Shown: positions 7,031 to 14,940 of the stretch, in pieces
Numbering within the stretch: position 1 is the stretch's first letter
Layout of the letters: the number at the start of each line of letters is the position of its first letter
Made by a program: the position numbers and the translations under genes
Source of the DNA: Selenomonas sp.
GTDB lineage: Bacteria > Bacillota_C > Negativicutes > Selenomonadales > Selenomonadaceae
NCBI RefSeq assembly: GCF_024699275.1
Contig: NZ_JAILPX010000029.1
Span: forward strand, 1 to 25,781
DNA: 25,781 nt
Direction: 5' to 3'
The notes under the pieces: model-generated
The model's database searches: none
Told to the model about the DNA's origin: nothing
Seen by the model: the letters and a program-made list of their open reading frames with translations, nothing else

Positions 7031-7606
7031 ATGAGCAATTATGCAAATTTCCAAGTGGGGGAAAAATTTCCCCTTCCCATCAAAAACCAGCAGGATGGTG
7101 GTCTCTTCCAAATCGATGCCAATGGCTGCATGTTCATCCTGCAACTTTCCCGTCATGATGTCATCGCTGCCGAAGCCTTCCGCACGGGAAAGATGGAACT
7201 GGCCCTCTATGAACAGGACGATCTCCTGTTCTTCCTTTATCAGATTGACGGCATTTTTAAGGAAGGCTGGGGCGACGCCCCCTTCTCCCTAGCGGGCATA
7301 AATCCCGAATTTTATCCCACGGAAAAGAGTTTGGCAGATTCCACCTTGCATCTGTATTTAGTGGATACCCCCTTGCAAATCCTGCTGGCCCAACGAAATG
7401 TTCCCATCCCTGCAGAATTTATGGCAATCCTGCAAAAGCACGTAGCAACGCAAAAAAAATCTCCTTTAGACGAGCAGGCCTATCGGCTGGCTATACAAAC
7501 CATCTGGGCACAAAAAAGCCCCGCGCAAATGCGCGAGGCCGCTAGCGCTGTCATCACAGTCCCCCTGGATATTCCCTTACCACCATCCAGGAAAAATATG
7601 CATTAA
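7031..7606 (+). CDS. Hypothetical protein divergent from hydF
   Basis: 191 residues with an AAAGGAG site at the proper distance from the ATG at 7031. No signal peptide and no long hydrophobic segment, so it is probably cytoplasmic. The sequence alternates short strands and helices (FQIDANGCMFILQL, LALYEQDDLLFFLYQIDG, LHLYLVDTPLQILLAQR), suggesting a compact alpha/beta fold, with a helical C-terminal third (about 135-175) ending in a proline-rich tail. I do not recognise the family. It is transcribed away from hydF and has its own terminator, so it appears monocistronic. Confidence 0.75.
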   Translation: MSNYANFQVGEKFPLPIKNQQDGGLFQIDANGCMFILQLSRHDVIAAEAFRTGKMELALYEQDDLLFFLYQIDGIFKEGWGDAPFSLAGINPEFYPTEKSLADSTLHLYLVDTPLQILLAQRNVPIPAEFMAILQKHVATQKKSPLDEQAYRLAIQTIWAQKSPAQMREAASAVITVPLDIPLPPSRKNMH

Positions 7607-7616
7607 AAAATAAATT

Positions 7617-7653
7617 GGGCACTTCCCATCTTACGAGGGGAGTGCCCTTTTTC
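7617..7653. terminator. Terminator between convergent genes
   Basis: GGGCACTTCCC and GGGGAGTGCCC form the stem, with five Ts on the plus side and a T-rich tract on the minus side. It serves the gene ending at 7606 and probably also the small gene ending at 7664. Confidence 0.8.
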
Positions 7654-7663
7654 CATATTTCCA

Positions 7664-7894
7664 TCATGCAACCCCGGCAGTCGCACCAGCAATTCCACGG
7701 CTATCGAGCCATTCAGCTACTACCTGCCGTTCAGTAGACTTACGGCCCATCTGAACCAGGTCGGCCAGGTCCTGTCCACCTGCATAAGCACTAAAGTCGC
7801 TATGACCTAACAGCTTTGCAGCCTTGGTGAACTGTTTGACGCGAACAGGGATAAAAACATCTTCCATCCATTGCGAACAAATTTGTACTTTCAT
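7664..7894 (-). CDS. Small hypothetical protein (76 aa)
   Basis: The frame starts at an ATG with AAGGAGAG eight bases upstream and ends just before a terminator, so it looks genuine. The product is soluble: a short strand start (MKVQICSQ), a basic segment (IPVRVKQFTKAAKLLG), a small polar middle and a C-terminal part with AEWLDSRGIAGATAGVA. No motif allows a function. It is transcribed from a good promoter at 8138-8166 through a leader of about 235 nt, long for such a small gene. Confidence 0.65.
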   Translation of the reverse strand: MKVQICSQWMEDVFIPVRVKQFTKAAKLLGHSDFSAYAGGQDLADLVQMGRKSTERQVVAEWLDSRGIAGATAGVA

Positions 7895-7922
7895 GATTTA
7901 TCTCTCCTTGTATCAAAAACTC

Positions 7923-7980
7923 GTGACTCTTACTGACTGTTGATGGAGCAACCATCCACGGTTTTCTCGTCAGCCGTCAC
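7923..7980 (-). promoter_or_regulatory. Nested stem structure in the leader of the 76-aa gene
   Basis: On the minus-strand transcript three complementary pairs are nested: GTGAC/GTCAC (7976-7980 with 7923-7927), CTGAC/GTCAG (7969-7973 with 7933-7937) and GATGG/CCATC (7952-7956 with 7942-7946). A U5 tract follows the outer stem, about 30 nt before the ribosome binding site. It may be a cis-regulatory element or an attenuator; it matches no riboswitch class I know. Each stem has only five pairs, so chance is not excluded. Confidence 0.35.
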
Positions 7981-8137
7981 TACAAGTACAATCCCCTGTA
8001 CTCTGTTTCCATGGTTTTTTCTACAAGATATATCGAGATTTTTCCGAAAATACTTAAGGGTTCTCTGATGAAAATATGGAAAAATTTTCAGATACTTTTC
8101 AGTTCTGCATATAAGCTTCATCTCTTGATACACTTTC

Positions 8138-8166
8138 ATTTTACTCTAACTCGAGATTTTTGTCAA
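8138..8166 (-). promoter_or_regulatory. Promoter of the 76-aa gene
   Basis: Perfect minus-strand TTGACA (8161-8166), 17-bp spacer, TAAAAT (8138-8143). Predicted start near 8131, leaving a leader of about 235 nt before the start codon at 7894. Confidence 0.7.
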
Positions 8167-8206
8167 TATGTTTTTAAGATATTTTATTATCTGAATATTT
8201 ATTTTT

Positions 8207-8240
8207 GCCACCAGCATTTCGTGAGCGAAAAACTGGCGGT
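8207..8240 (-). terminator. Long hairpin after the PHP gene, without U-run
   Basis: GCCACCAG pairs with CTGGCGGT and, inside, TTTCG with CGAAA around a TGAG loop. It lies eight bases past the PHP gene's stop codon. The minus-strand sequence after it is A-rich rather than T-rich, so it may be a weak or factor-dependent terminator or a 3'-end stabiliser. Confidence 0.4.
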
Positions 8241-8248
8241 TATTCCTG

Positions 8249-9097
8249 CTATTCCAAGGAAACTACTTCCCTCTGCCGCTGGGTAAACCGGATGGTTGTT
8301 TCATAGCCGTATGACCGAGCATAGGTCACGGCTTCATCATGATAAGCTCCACAATCCTCCGGTTTGTGTGCATCGGAAGTAATAATTACCGGTAAGCCTT
8401 CCTGGGAGGCTACCCGCATAAACTTATAATAAGGTGTGATTTCTGCAATGGGATAACGATAAAATGTTCCCGTATTGATATCCACCACCATATTGGCCTT
8501 CTTCAAAGCAGCCACTGCCCGGATCAGATACGGAGTAGCATCAAATTCAGGGATATAATGGAATAACCGAATATTATACGGATGCCCCAGCACATCATAA
8601 AGACCAGCCGCCGCCAATTTTTCCACCTCCTGGGTGTACTCCTCATAAACGTCGGCCAGGTCTTCCTTATCCCACTGCGCCATGATTTCAGCCGAGTCAT
8701 ACGCCCAGCCATTCAGAAAGTGAACCGAACCAATCACGTAATCAAAGGGATATTCTTTAAGGATGTCCCCCACCGCTTCCTGATTTTGGAAATTGCAGAC
8801 CTCAATTCCTGTCTTTACCAAATGTTTTTTCTTCAGCTTCGCCATGAAGTTGAAGTAATCATCCAGCGTATACTTGAATTTATTGGACTTTAGCCATTTC
8901 TTCTGAAACTGCCCCACAAAAGAATCATCCAAAATCAAATCGTCATAGTAAAGACTTTCAAATTCCGGAAAGGTATGCGAATGCTCCGAAATGCCAATTT
9001 CATCCAAGCCCAATAATTTTGCCTGATGAAAAAATCCTTCTACCCAATCCTCATCATAGGATCCCTTTTCAAAGTGCATATGATAATCTGCCCGCAT
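8249..9097 (-). CDS. PHP-domain phosphoesterase, histidinol-phosphatase family
   Basis: A 282-residue cytoplasmic metallo-phosphoesterase of the PHP superfamily. Metal-binding motifs are in the expected order: His6-x-His8 (DYHMH), Glu38-His39 and His41 (SEHSH), Glu99 (GIEV), His126 (GSVHF), His172 (LGHP), and Asp242-x-His244 (SDAHKPE). The closest named family is HisK-type histidinol-phosphate phosphatase, which ends the L-histidine pathway by dephosphorylating L-histidinol phosphate. No other his genes are nearby, so the substrate is uncertain. The ATG at 9097 has GAGGTGAG upstream, inside the end of the HAD gene 9 bp away, so the two are co-transcribed and may act on related phosphorylated substrates. 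Confidence 0.85.
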   Translation of the reverse strand: MRADYHMHFEKGSYDEDWVEGFFHQAKLLGLDEIGISEHSHTFPEFESLYYDDLILDDSFVGQFQKKWLKSNKFKYTLDDYFNFMAKLKKKHLVKTGIEVCNFQNQEAVGDILKEYPFDYVIGSVHFLNGWAYDSAEIMAQWDKEDLADVYEEYTQEVEKLAAAGLYDVLGHPYNIRLFHYIPEFDATPYLIRAVAALKKANMVVDINTGTFYRYPIAEITPYYKFMRVASQEGLPVIITSDAHKPEDCGAYHDEAVTYARSYGYETTIRFTQRQREVVSLE

Positions 9098-9106
9098 ACT
9101 CTCACC

Positions 9107-9913
9107 TCACCCGCACAATCCATCGTCAATCAATTTCTGTATCCCCTGCAGCACACCATGTTCCTTGTTACTGGCAGTACGAAAACGCGCCAGCTTTTTG
9201 ATTTCCGGATGCGCATTGTCCATGGCGAAACTGTAATAAACAGAACTCATCATCTCGGCATCGTTCATATAATCCCCAAAAGCCGCACATTCCATAGGCG
9301 AGATACGCAGCCGCTTCTGCACCTGCTGGATGGCTATGCCCTTATTGATGTCAAAATTCATCATATCCACCCAATAATCACTGGAAGTAGCCACCTGGAA
9401 CGGCCCCCGATATTTTTCCAGCACAGGATAAATACGGGTTCCAGCTTTTCCCTCTGCATCAAAGAAAGATGCCTTAATCATTTCATCATCAATGTCCTCG
9501 AAACAGTCTACCACCGCCGAATGGGTATAATATTTGCCCAATTCCGCTGCGAAGGATTCCGTCATCTTATCGCGCAATACATAGGCATCCTTTTTGCCAC
9601 AAAAGACTTCATATACCTGGGGCAGCTGTTCCGTGGATTTCAATGCCTGTATCCCCAGGCTGCGGCGCATGGTGCTGGAGAACAATTCCCGGTCATGATA
9701 ACGTACCATCGTTCCATTTTCTGCAAAAAACAGGAATTCATCCTCATACCCCTTAAATGTTTCCAATAAGGAATAATACTGCCGCCCGGAGCATGGAGCA
9801 AAAAGAACACCTCGTTCCCTTAACTGCCGGACAATATCGGCAAACCCTTTCGGCAGCTGACCGTTCTCATCCAACAATGTACCATCCATATCCGACATGA
9901 TAAGTTTAATCAT
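9107..9913 (-). CDS. HAD-superfamily Cof-type phosphatase
   Basis: 268 residues, typical of the Cof/YbiV subfamily (HAD class IIB), cytoplasmic Mg-dependent phosphatases of sugar phosphates, nucleotides or flavin precursors. Motif I is DMDGT with nucleophile Asp8 and acid Asp10; motif II is Ser42 (CSGR); motif III is Lys191 (KGIAI); motif IV is GDYMND with Asp214 and Asp218. A cap domain spans about 85-185. GAGGTGG lies upstream of the ATG at 9913. It is the first gene of the pair with the PHP protein and has its own promoter. The substrate cannot be read from sequence. Confidence 0.9.
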   Translation of the reverse strand: MIKLIMSDMDGTLLDENGQLPKGFADIVRQLRERGVLFAPCSGRQYYSLLETFKGYEDEFLFFAENGTMVRYHDRELFSSTMRRSLGIQALKSTEQLPQVYEVFCGKKDAYVLRDKMTESFAAELGKYYTHSAVVDCFEDIDDEMIKASFFDAEGKAGTRIYPVLEKYRGPFQVATSSDYWVDMMNFDINKGIAIQQVQKRLRISPMECAAFGDYMNDAEMMSSVYYSFAMDNAHPEIKKLARFRTASNKEHGVLQGIQKLIDDGLCG

Positions 9914-9950
9914 TCGACCACCTCGTCAAATCCAAAGCAACTACGCTATC

Positions 9951-9980
9951 ATTATAACGCCACTGTTCAAATTTTGTCGA
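9951..9980 (-). promoter_or_regulatory. Promoter of the HAD-PHP pair
   Basis: Minus-strand TCGACA (9975-9980), 18-bp spacer, perfect TATAAT (9951-9956). It starts just after the nucleoside operon's terminator. Confidence 0.65.
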
Positions 9981-9984
9981 TAGA

Positions 9985-10008
9985 CAAAAAACCTCCCCGA
10001 AGGGAGGC
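9985..10008 (-). terminator. Terminator of the nucleoside operon
   Basis: Minus strand GCCTCCC-TTCG-GGGAGGT followed by six Ts, seven bases past the nupC stop codon. Confidence 0.9.
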
Positions 10009-10014
10009 TCATAT

Positions 10015-11214
10015 TTACCAGATAAAGAGACCTGCGATGCCTGCAGATAGCAAAGACACCAAAATACCGGATAGCAGCATATAGGCTACATTGCGGGAGA
10101 TAAGTTCATTTTTATCATCATCTACCATGCCCTTAAAGCAGCCGATAATCATACCGAGCGTTGCAAAATTGGCAAAGGATGTAACAAATACCGTAAGAAC
10201 CCCCTGCATATGCCGGCTAAACGTGGACAGTGTATCCTGTACGCTCAGCATAACGACAAATTCGTTGGTAACCAGCTTTGTTCCCATAAGCTGGGCCAGT
10301 TGAAAAGCTTCCCCGCTCTCCAACCCCATAAGCCAAGCAAAGGGAAACATCACGCACCCCAGCATATTTTCCAACGTAATCGACGGGTGAATCAATACCA
10401 GCAGCATATCGATAAGCTTGGCCAGAGCCACAAAAGCGATGACATTAGCACAGATAATCAGGATCAGGCGGCCAGCACCTAAGATACTATTGCCCAGGAA
10501 GGAGAAGAAGGGCTCTTTTTCCTCACCGTCATCACCTACAGTAGCTACTGTATCTTCAGCAGCAGATATCTTCACCGGATGAAGGATATTGGTGACAATC
10601 AAAGCATTTATGACATTTAAGGGAATTGCCGTCAAAATGAATTCGCCGGGCATCATCTTGATATAAATACCAACCATGGCTGCCGTGATGCAGCTCATGG
10701 ACATCATGGCCAAGGTCAGGCAACGATCGGCCTTCATGCGTTTCAACTGAAGACTGGATACCGCCAAAGCCTCAGTATTGCCCAAAAACATCATTTCGAT
10801 AGCGAAGAAGGATTCAAACTTTGGTGCCCGGGTCAGAAAAGCCAGAACCTTGCCCACCCACCGGATGATAAAGGGCAGTACCCCGATATAGGTTAGAATA
10901 TCGAACATAGGTACCACCAGCAGGATAGGCAGCAGGGCCGAAGTGAAAAAGTTCATCTGCGGCACGTGAACCCAGTCTGGGAAGGCAAAGGCAATCCCTT
11001 CATAGGCCACGCTGACCAGCCAGTTAAAACCAGCCGCAGCTGCTACGATAATTTCGCGACCAATGGAAAACGAAGTTAAAAACCAAGCCAAAAACACATT
11101 GAGGGCCAACAGAGCACCTACACATCGCCATTGTATAGCCTTCCGCTTCTTGGACAACAAAACCCCAATGGCTACAAATACCAGAATACCGATAAGGTTT
11201 ACCACTAAATACAT
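10015..11214 (-). CDS. nupC: Concentrative nucleoside transporter, NupC/CNT family
   Basis: A 399-residue inner-membrane cation-coupled nucleoside importer. Many hydrophobic segments are visible, from MYLVVNLIGILVFVAIGVLL at the N-terminus to the C-terminal LLSGILVSLLSAGIAGLFIW. CNT signatures present are the GNTEA motif (about 143-147) in the first re-entrant region and TNEFVVML with the following SxxDTLS-type helix (about 315-328). As last gene of the deoC-deoB-pdp-cdd-nupC cluster it supplies the substrates for the enzymes upstream. It also seems to have its own promoter, with a perfect palindrome at the predicted transcription start, so it may be separately controlled. Substrate preference (pyrimidine nucleosides) is inferred from pdp and cdd. 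Confidence 0.92.
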   Translation of the reverse strand: MYLVVNLIGILVFVAIGVLLSKKRKAIQWRCVGALLALNVFLAWFLTSFSIGREIIVAAAAGFNWLVSVAYEGIAFAFPDWVHVPQMNFFTSALLPILLVVPMFDILTYIGVLPFIIRWVGKVLAFLTRAPKFESFFAIEMMFLGNTEALAVSSLQLKRMKADRCLTLAMMSMSCITAAMVGIYIKMMPGEFILTAIPLNVINALIVTNILHPVKISAAEDTVATVGDDGEEKEPFFSFLGNSILGAGRLILIICANVIAFVALAKLIDMLLVLIHPSITLENMLGCVMFPFAWLMGLESGEAFQLAQLMGTKLVTNEFVVMLSVQDTLSTFSRHMQGVLTVFVTSFANFATLGMIIGCFKGMVDDDKNELISRNVAYMLLSGILVSLLSAGIAGLFIW

Positions 11215-11244
11215 AATACATTCCCCTTTTAGATTTCATGCGTC

Positions 11245-11264
11245 AATAGGACACGTGTCCTATT
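11245..11264. promoter_or_regulatory. Perfect 20-bp palindrome, candidate operator before nupC
   Basis: AATAGGACAC followed directly by GTGTCCTATT is perfectly symmetric. It covers the predicted start of the nupC promoter, where bound repressor would block initiation. A related sequence lies upstream of deoC at 14941-14966. The binding protein is unknown. Confidence 0.55.
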
Positions 11265-11291
11265 TTCGCACAAATCCCTGTTTATTGTCAA
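11262..11291 (-). promoter_or_regulatory. Candidate internal promoter for nupC
   Basis: Minus-strand TTGACA (11286-11291), 18-bp spacer, GAAAAT (11262-11267). The -35 is perfect and the -10 matches four of six. The -10 touches the edge of the palindrome. Confidence 0.45.
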
Positions 11292-11297
11292 TATGTA

Positions 11298-11678
11298 TTA
11301 AAACTCCGTAAAAGCATAGGGCATAAGTTCTTCCAGTGTCACTACTTTCACATCGCCTTGGAGGTTAGCCATAATGATGCGGGGTATTTTAAATTCCACC
11401 ATGACCTGGCGACAGGCACCGCAGGGCGCACAGGGCCCTGGAGTATCTGCAATCAAGGCAATTGCTGCGAAATCTTTCTCACCTTCCGATACCGCTTTGA
11501 AGATGGCTGTACGCTCCGCACAGTTGGTTACCGGGAAGCTGCTGTTTTCAATATTGCAGCCTCCATAGACTTTGCCGGATTTCATGAGTACAGCCGCTCC
11601 AACCTTGAAATTAGAATACGGACTGTAGGAAAACTCCCGATACTTTTTCGCCTCCGCGATTAACTCTTTATCTTCCAC
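11298..11678 (-). CDS. cdd: Cytidine deaminase
   Basis: Zn-dependent hydrolytic deamination of cytidine and deoxycytidine to uridine and deoxyuridine. The likely start is a GTG at 11678, eight bases after GGGAG, giving 126 residues, the normal size of the small tetrameric form; the frame continues upstream into pdp but without family sequence. Zinc ligands are Cys53 (NCAERTA, with Glu55 as proton shuttle) and Cys86/Cys89 (PCGACRQ). The substrate segment GGCNIENSSFPVTNC is typical. It begins 13 bp after the pdp stop. The product uridine or deoxyuridine feeds Pdp. Confidence 0.93.
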   Translation of the reverse strand: MEDKELIAEAKKYREFSYSPYSNFKVGAAVLMKSGKVYGGCNIENSSFPVTNCAERTAIFKAVSEGEKDFAAIALIADTPGPCAPCGACRQVMVEFKIPRIIMANLQGDVKVVTLEELMPYAFTEF

Positions 11679-11691
11679 AGGAAACACTCCC

Positions 11692-13014
11692 TCAATACTT
11701 TTCGACTTTATCCTTCTCCACACGAGCATAAACCAAAGGTTTCTTTTCCGGAGCGGTCTTGCCAACAACTACAGACTTGCGGTACAGATCCTCTGCGCTC
11801 TTCAGAGCAGTCTCTTTCGACGTGTAAATCGTTACCAACACATCGCCTTTTTTCACGGCATCGCCATATTTCTTATGCAGCATAAGGCCAGCAGAGAAAT
11901 CAATATCACTTTCCTTGGTCTCGCGGCCAGCTCCCAGGATTACGGACATCTCACCGATTGCCTCGGCATTCATCTTCGTGATAAAGCCATCGCTTTCCGC
12001 TTTGATTTCCGCTTTAAAGGGAGCCTGCGTAAACTTCGTATAATCCCGGAGCACACTGTCGTCACCGCCCTGTTCCCGAACCATGGTGCAGAAGGTTTCA
12101 AAGGCCGAACCATCCGCAATGGATTTTTCTGCCAGCTTACGGCATTCCTCCGGATTTCCTTTGCCCACCAGATAGAGCATATTCGCGGCCAGCTGCAGGG
12201 AAACCTCCGTCAGATCTGCCGGACCATGGCCCTTGAGCACATCCATGGATTCGATGACTTCCAGGCTATTGCCAATGCCCAACCCCAACGGCGTATCCAT
12301 ATCGGTAATCAGTGCAACGGTGCGGCGTCCTGCACCTTCCCCGATGGCTACCATGGTTTGCGCCAGCTTGATGGAATCATCCAAAGTCTTCATAAAGGCA
12401 CCGCTGCCAGTCTTTACATCCAACAGGATACAATCGCTGCCTGCCGCCAGTTTCTTACTCATGATGGAGGACGCAATCAGGGGGATGCTGTCAACAGTTG
12501 CCGTTACATCACGCAGTGCATAGAGTTTCTTATCAGCCGGTGCCAGATTACCGGACTGACCGATAAGACTAATACCGCATTTATTTACCGTATCAAAGAA
12601 CTCCTTGCGATCCAAAACCGTGCGGTACCCCGGAATGGATTCCAGCTTATCCACGGTTCCACCGGTATGCCCCAATCCACGGCCACTCATCTTTGCCACC
12701 TTGCCACCGCAAGCAGCGACAATCGGACCGACAATCAACGTCGTCTTATCCCCCACACCGCCAGTGGAATGCTTATCCACCTTTTTGCCAGCAATAGCCG
12801 AAAGATCAATCATATCACCGGATTTTGCCATCACCATGGTAAGCTGAGTGATTTCATGATCGGTCATGCCATTGAACCAAATGGCCATCAACATGGAGGA
12901 CATCTGATAATCAGGAATTTCGCCCTTCACATAGCCATCAATCATAAATTGGATTTCTTCATCCGTCAAAACTTCGCCATGTTTTTTCTTGGTAATCAGG
13001 TCATACATTCTCAT
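11692..13014 (-). CDS. pdp: Pyrimidine-nucleoside phosphorylase
   Basis: Phosphorolysis of uridine, deoxyuridine and thymidine to base plus (deoxy)ribose 1-phosphate. 440 residues, as usual for the thymidine/pyrimidine phosphorylase family. The phosphate-binding DKHSTGGVGDK (80-90) and family signature SGRGLGHTGGT (110-120) are intact. A C-terminal biotinyl-like barrel domain spans about 345-435. I name it pdp rather than deoA because the length and sequence style follow the Gram-positive enzyme, which accepts both uridine and thymidine; the distinction is an inference. It starts 24 bp after deoB. A 474-codon frame on the opposite strand is only its shadow. Confidence 0.93.
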   Translation of the reverse strand: MRMYDLITKKKHGEVLTDEEIQFMIDGYVKGEIPDYQMSSMLMAIWFNGMTDHEITQLTMVMAKSGDMIDLSAIAGKKVDKHSTGGVGDKTTLIVGPIVAACGGKVAKMSGRGLGHTGGTVDKLESIPGYRTVLDRKEFFDTVNKCGISLIGQSGNLAPADKKLYALRDVTATVDSIPLIASSIMSKKLAAGSDCILLDVKTGSGAFMKTLDDSIKLAQTMVAIGEGAGRRTVALITDMDTPLGLGIGNSLEVIESMDVLKGHGPADLTEVSLQLAANMLYLVGKGNPEECRKLAEKSIADGSAFETFCTMVREQGGDDSVLRDYTKFTQAPFKAEIKAESDGFITKMNAEAIGEMSVILGAGRETKESDIDFSAGLMLHKKYGDAVKKGDVLVTIYTSKETALKSAEDLYRKSVVVGKTAPEKKPLVYARVEKDKVEKY

Positions 13015-13038
13015 CAGAAACAGCCTCTTTTCATAAGA

Positions 13039-14223
13039 TTAATCTTGGACAAAACGCGGCAACAGACTCTCACCTTTGGTCTTCAAGTCACAACCAAACA
13101 TATCGGAAATAGTAGCGCCAATCATGGCAAAGGTGGGATAAGTTCCCAAGTTGATTCCCGCCTTAACATGCTTACCATAAATCAAGAGCGGAATATATTC
13201 CCGGGTATGGTCCGTTCCCGGTGCCCCGGGATCACAGCCGTGATCAGCGGTAATCATCAACACATCATCATCCCGCATCTTTGCCATGAATTCACCTAGC
13301 TGGCGATCAAAAACCGTAGCAGCTTCAGCATAACCATCAACATTCCGGCGATGACCATACTGCATATCAAAGTCCACCAGGTTTACAAAACACAGTCCCT
13401 CAAAATCCTCATCCATCAATTTCAGGGTCTTTTCCATGCCATCCACATTATCTTTATTGATTCCCAACGAACGGCTGACGCTGCGGCCAGCGAAGATGTC
13501 CGAAATCTTACCCACCCCAATGGTGGCTAAGCCCTTGCGGGAAAGAGCATCCATCATGGTATCGCCCGTAGGGTCAAGAGAGAAATCGTGGCGGCGGGAA
13601 GTCCGCTGATAATTGGGGTATTCCCCCACATAGGGACGGGCAATGACCCGGCCTACGCCGTGCTCCCCCTGCAGGATTTCCCGAGCCGTCCTGCAATAGC
13701 CATAGAGCTCATCCACCGATACATCTGCTTCGTTAGCAGCAATCTGGAACACACTGTCCGCAGAAGTATAGACAATCAAACCGCCAGTCTTTTCCTGTTC
13801 CTGGCCGTAATCATGAATAACCGCAGTACCAGAATAGGGTTTATTGCAGAGAATCTTCTTGCCGAAGGCCTTTTCCAGTTTCGCAATGAGGTCAGCCGGG
13901 AACCCATTTGGATAAGTAGGCATGGGCCGTTCAGACACGATACCAGCAATCTCCCAATGGCCAGTGGTGGTATCCTTTCCCCGGGAAAGTTCCCGCAGAC
14001 GGGCAAAGCTGCCCAATGGGTTGTCCACCGGCTCACCACAATCCACACCATCAATATTGAACAAGCCCAGCTTTTTCATATTCGGTGTAGCATATTTGCT
14101 GGAACCCACAATCGATTTCAGCGTATTGCAGACACCATCCCCAAATTCTGCTGCATCCGGCTCCTGGCCGATGCCATAACTATCCAAAACAATGACAAAG
14201 GCTCTCTTGAACTTACCCATCAT
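13039..14223 (-). CDS. deoB: Phosphopentomutase
   Basis: Interconverts (deoxy)ribose 1-phosphate and 5-phosphate, linking Pdp to DeoC. 394 residues of the alkaline-phosphatase superfamily with two Mn ions. Visible metal motifs are VLDSYGIGQ with PDA (near residue 13), the phosphothreonine loop GKDTTTGHWEIAG (about 79-91), DFDMQYGHRRN (about 285-295) and TADHGCDPGAPGTDHTREYIPLL (about 325-347). The first ATG (14223) overlaps the deoC stop as ATGA, indicating translational coupling; a second ATG follows directly and may be used instead. Confidence 0.95.
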   Translation of the reverse strand: MMGKFKRAFVIVLDSYGIGQEPDAAEFGDGVCNTLKSIVGSSKYATPNMKKLGLFNIDGVDCGEPVDNPLGSFARLRELSRGKDTTTGHWEIAGIVSERPMPTYPNGFPADLIAKLEKAFGKKILCNKPYSGTAVIHDYGQEQEKTGGLIVYTSADSVFQIAANEADVSVDELYGYCRTAREILQGEHGVGRVIARPYVGEYPNYQRTSRRHDFSLDPTGDTMMDALSRKGLATIGVGKISDIFAGRSVSRSLGINKDNVDGMEKTLKLMDEDFEGLCFVNLVDFDMQYGHRRNVDGYAEAATVFDRQLGEFMAKMRDDDVLMITADHGCDPGAPGTDHTREYIPLLIYGKHVKAGINLGTYPTFAMIGATISDMFGCDLKTKGESLLPRFVQD

Positions 14224-14879
14224 TTATCCACCTCGTCCTTCAATACCTTCACTGCAGCACTGGCGCCCAGGCGGGTGCATCCCGCTGCGATAAACCCTTC
14301 CATTTCCTCTCGGGTGTGAATGCCGCCTGCAGCCTTCATTTGCACCTGGGGGCCAATATGTTCCTTGAACAGCTTGATATCCTCAAGGGTTGCTCCTGCC
14401 GAACCGAAACCCGTGGACGTTTTGATGAAGTCCGCACCAGCCTCCGTCACACATTTGCAAGCCGCGATTTTTTCTTTTTCCGTCAGGAAGCAGGTTTCCA
14501 CAATCACCTTGAGTACACGTTCACCACAGAGACGCTTCAAGGCACGGATTTCCTCCGTAACGTATTCTGTTTCACCAGCCTTGAGCATTCCCACATTGAT
14601 GACCATATCGATTTCCTCAGCACCATCAGCCAATGCTTGAGCCGTTTCCGCGATCTTAGCTGCCGTATTGCAATTACCGTTCGGGAATCCCACCACTGTT
14701 GCAATTTTCAGCTTACCGCCATAATTTTCCCGAATCTTTGCAACGAAACAAGAAGGAACCATAACCGTTGCGGTATGATATGCCACTGCCTCCTGGCAAA
14801 TTCGCTTAATATCCTCCCACGTTGCTGTCTGCTTCAGCAACGTATGATCAACTCTACTTAATATTTCCTGTGCGTCCAT
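14220..14879 (-). CDS. deoC: Deoxyribose-phosphate aldolase
   Basis: Class I aldolase that cleaves 2-deoxyribose 5-phosphate to glyceraldehyde 3-phosphate and acetaldehyde, passing nucleoside carbon to glycolysis. The start at 14879 is preceded by AAGGAGG seven bases away, giving 219 residues (MDAQEILSRVDHTLLKQ); an upstream extension to 14939 runs through the promoter. The Schiff-base lysine is Lys153 in FIKTSTGF, with Asp91 (IDMVIN) and Lys124 (KVIVET) as partners. First gene of the operon and overlapped by deoB. Confidence 0.95.
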   Translation of the reverse strand: MDAQEILSRVDHTLLKQTATWEDIKRICQEAVAYHTATVMVPSCFVAKIRENYGGKLKIATVVGFPNGNCNTAAKIAETAQALADGAEEIDMVINVGMLKAGETEYVTEEIRALKRLCGERVLKVIVETCFLTEKEKIAACKCVTEAGADFIKTSTGFGSAGATLEDIKLFKEHIGPQVQMKAAGGIHTREEMEGFIAAGCTRLGASAAVKVLKDEVDK

Positions 14880-14915
14880 GAAAAGACCTCCTTCTATTAC
14901 CCCTTCGTTATTCTT

Positions 14916-14940
14916 ATTGTATCGTAATTTATCGTACAAT
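14916..14940 (-). promoter_or_regulatory. deoC promoter region with ATTGTA/TACAAT inverted repeat
   Basis: ATTGTA (14916-14921) and TACAAT (14935-14940) are inverted copies, and ATCGTA occurs twice within (14921-14926, 14931-14936). Read on the minus strand, the copy at 14916-14921 (TACAAT) is a good -10 about 37 bp before the deoC start; no strong -35 is visible, which fits an activated or tightly controlled promoter. A DeoR-like regulator is possible but not shown. Confidence 0.4.

Noticed and set aside
7955..7985. CTGACGAGAAAAC on the minus strand, resembling a hammerhead ribozyme core
   Set aside because: The required helix between CTGANGA and GAAA is absent and the cleavage-site helices do not form.
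7930..8139. A 69-codon minus-strand frame in the leader of the 76-aa gene
   Set aside because: Its start lies at the predicted -10 region of the promoter and lacks a ribosome binding site, so it would not be on the transcript with its start codon.
11875..13299. A 474-codon open frame on the plus strand
   Set aside because: It is exactly antisense to pdp and part of deoB, whose motifs are intact. It has no family-like sequence; long antisense frames are common opposite conserved genes with this codon bias.
13588..14319. A 243-codon plus-strand frame and the 181-codon frame at 14316-14861
   Set aside because: Antisense to deoB and deoC, low-complexity composition, no supporting ribosome binding site.
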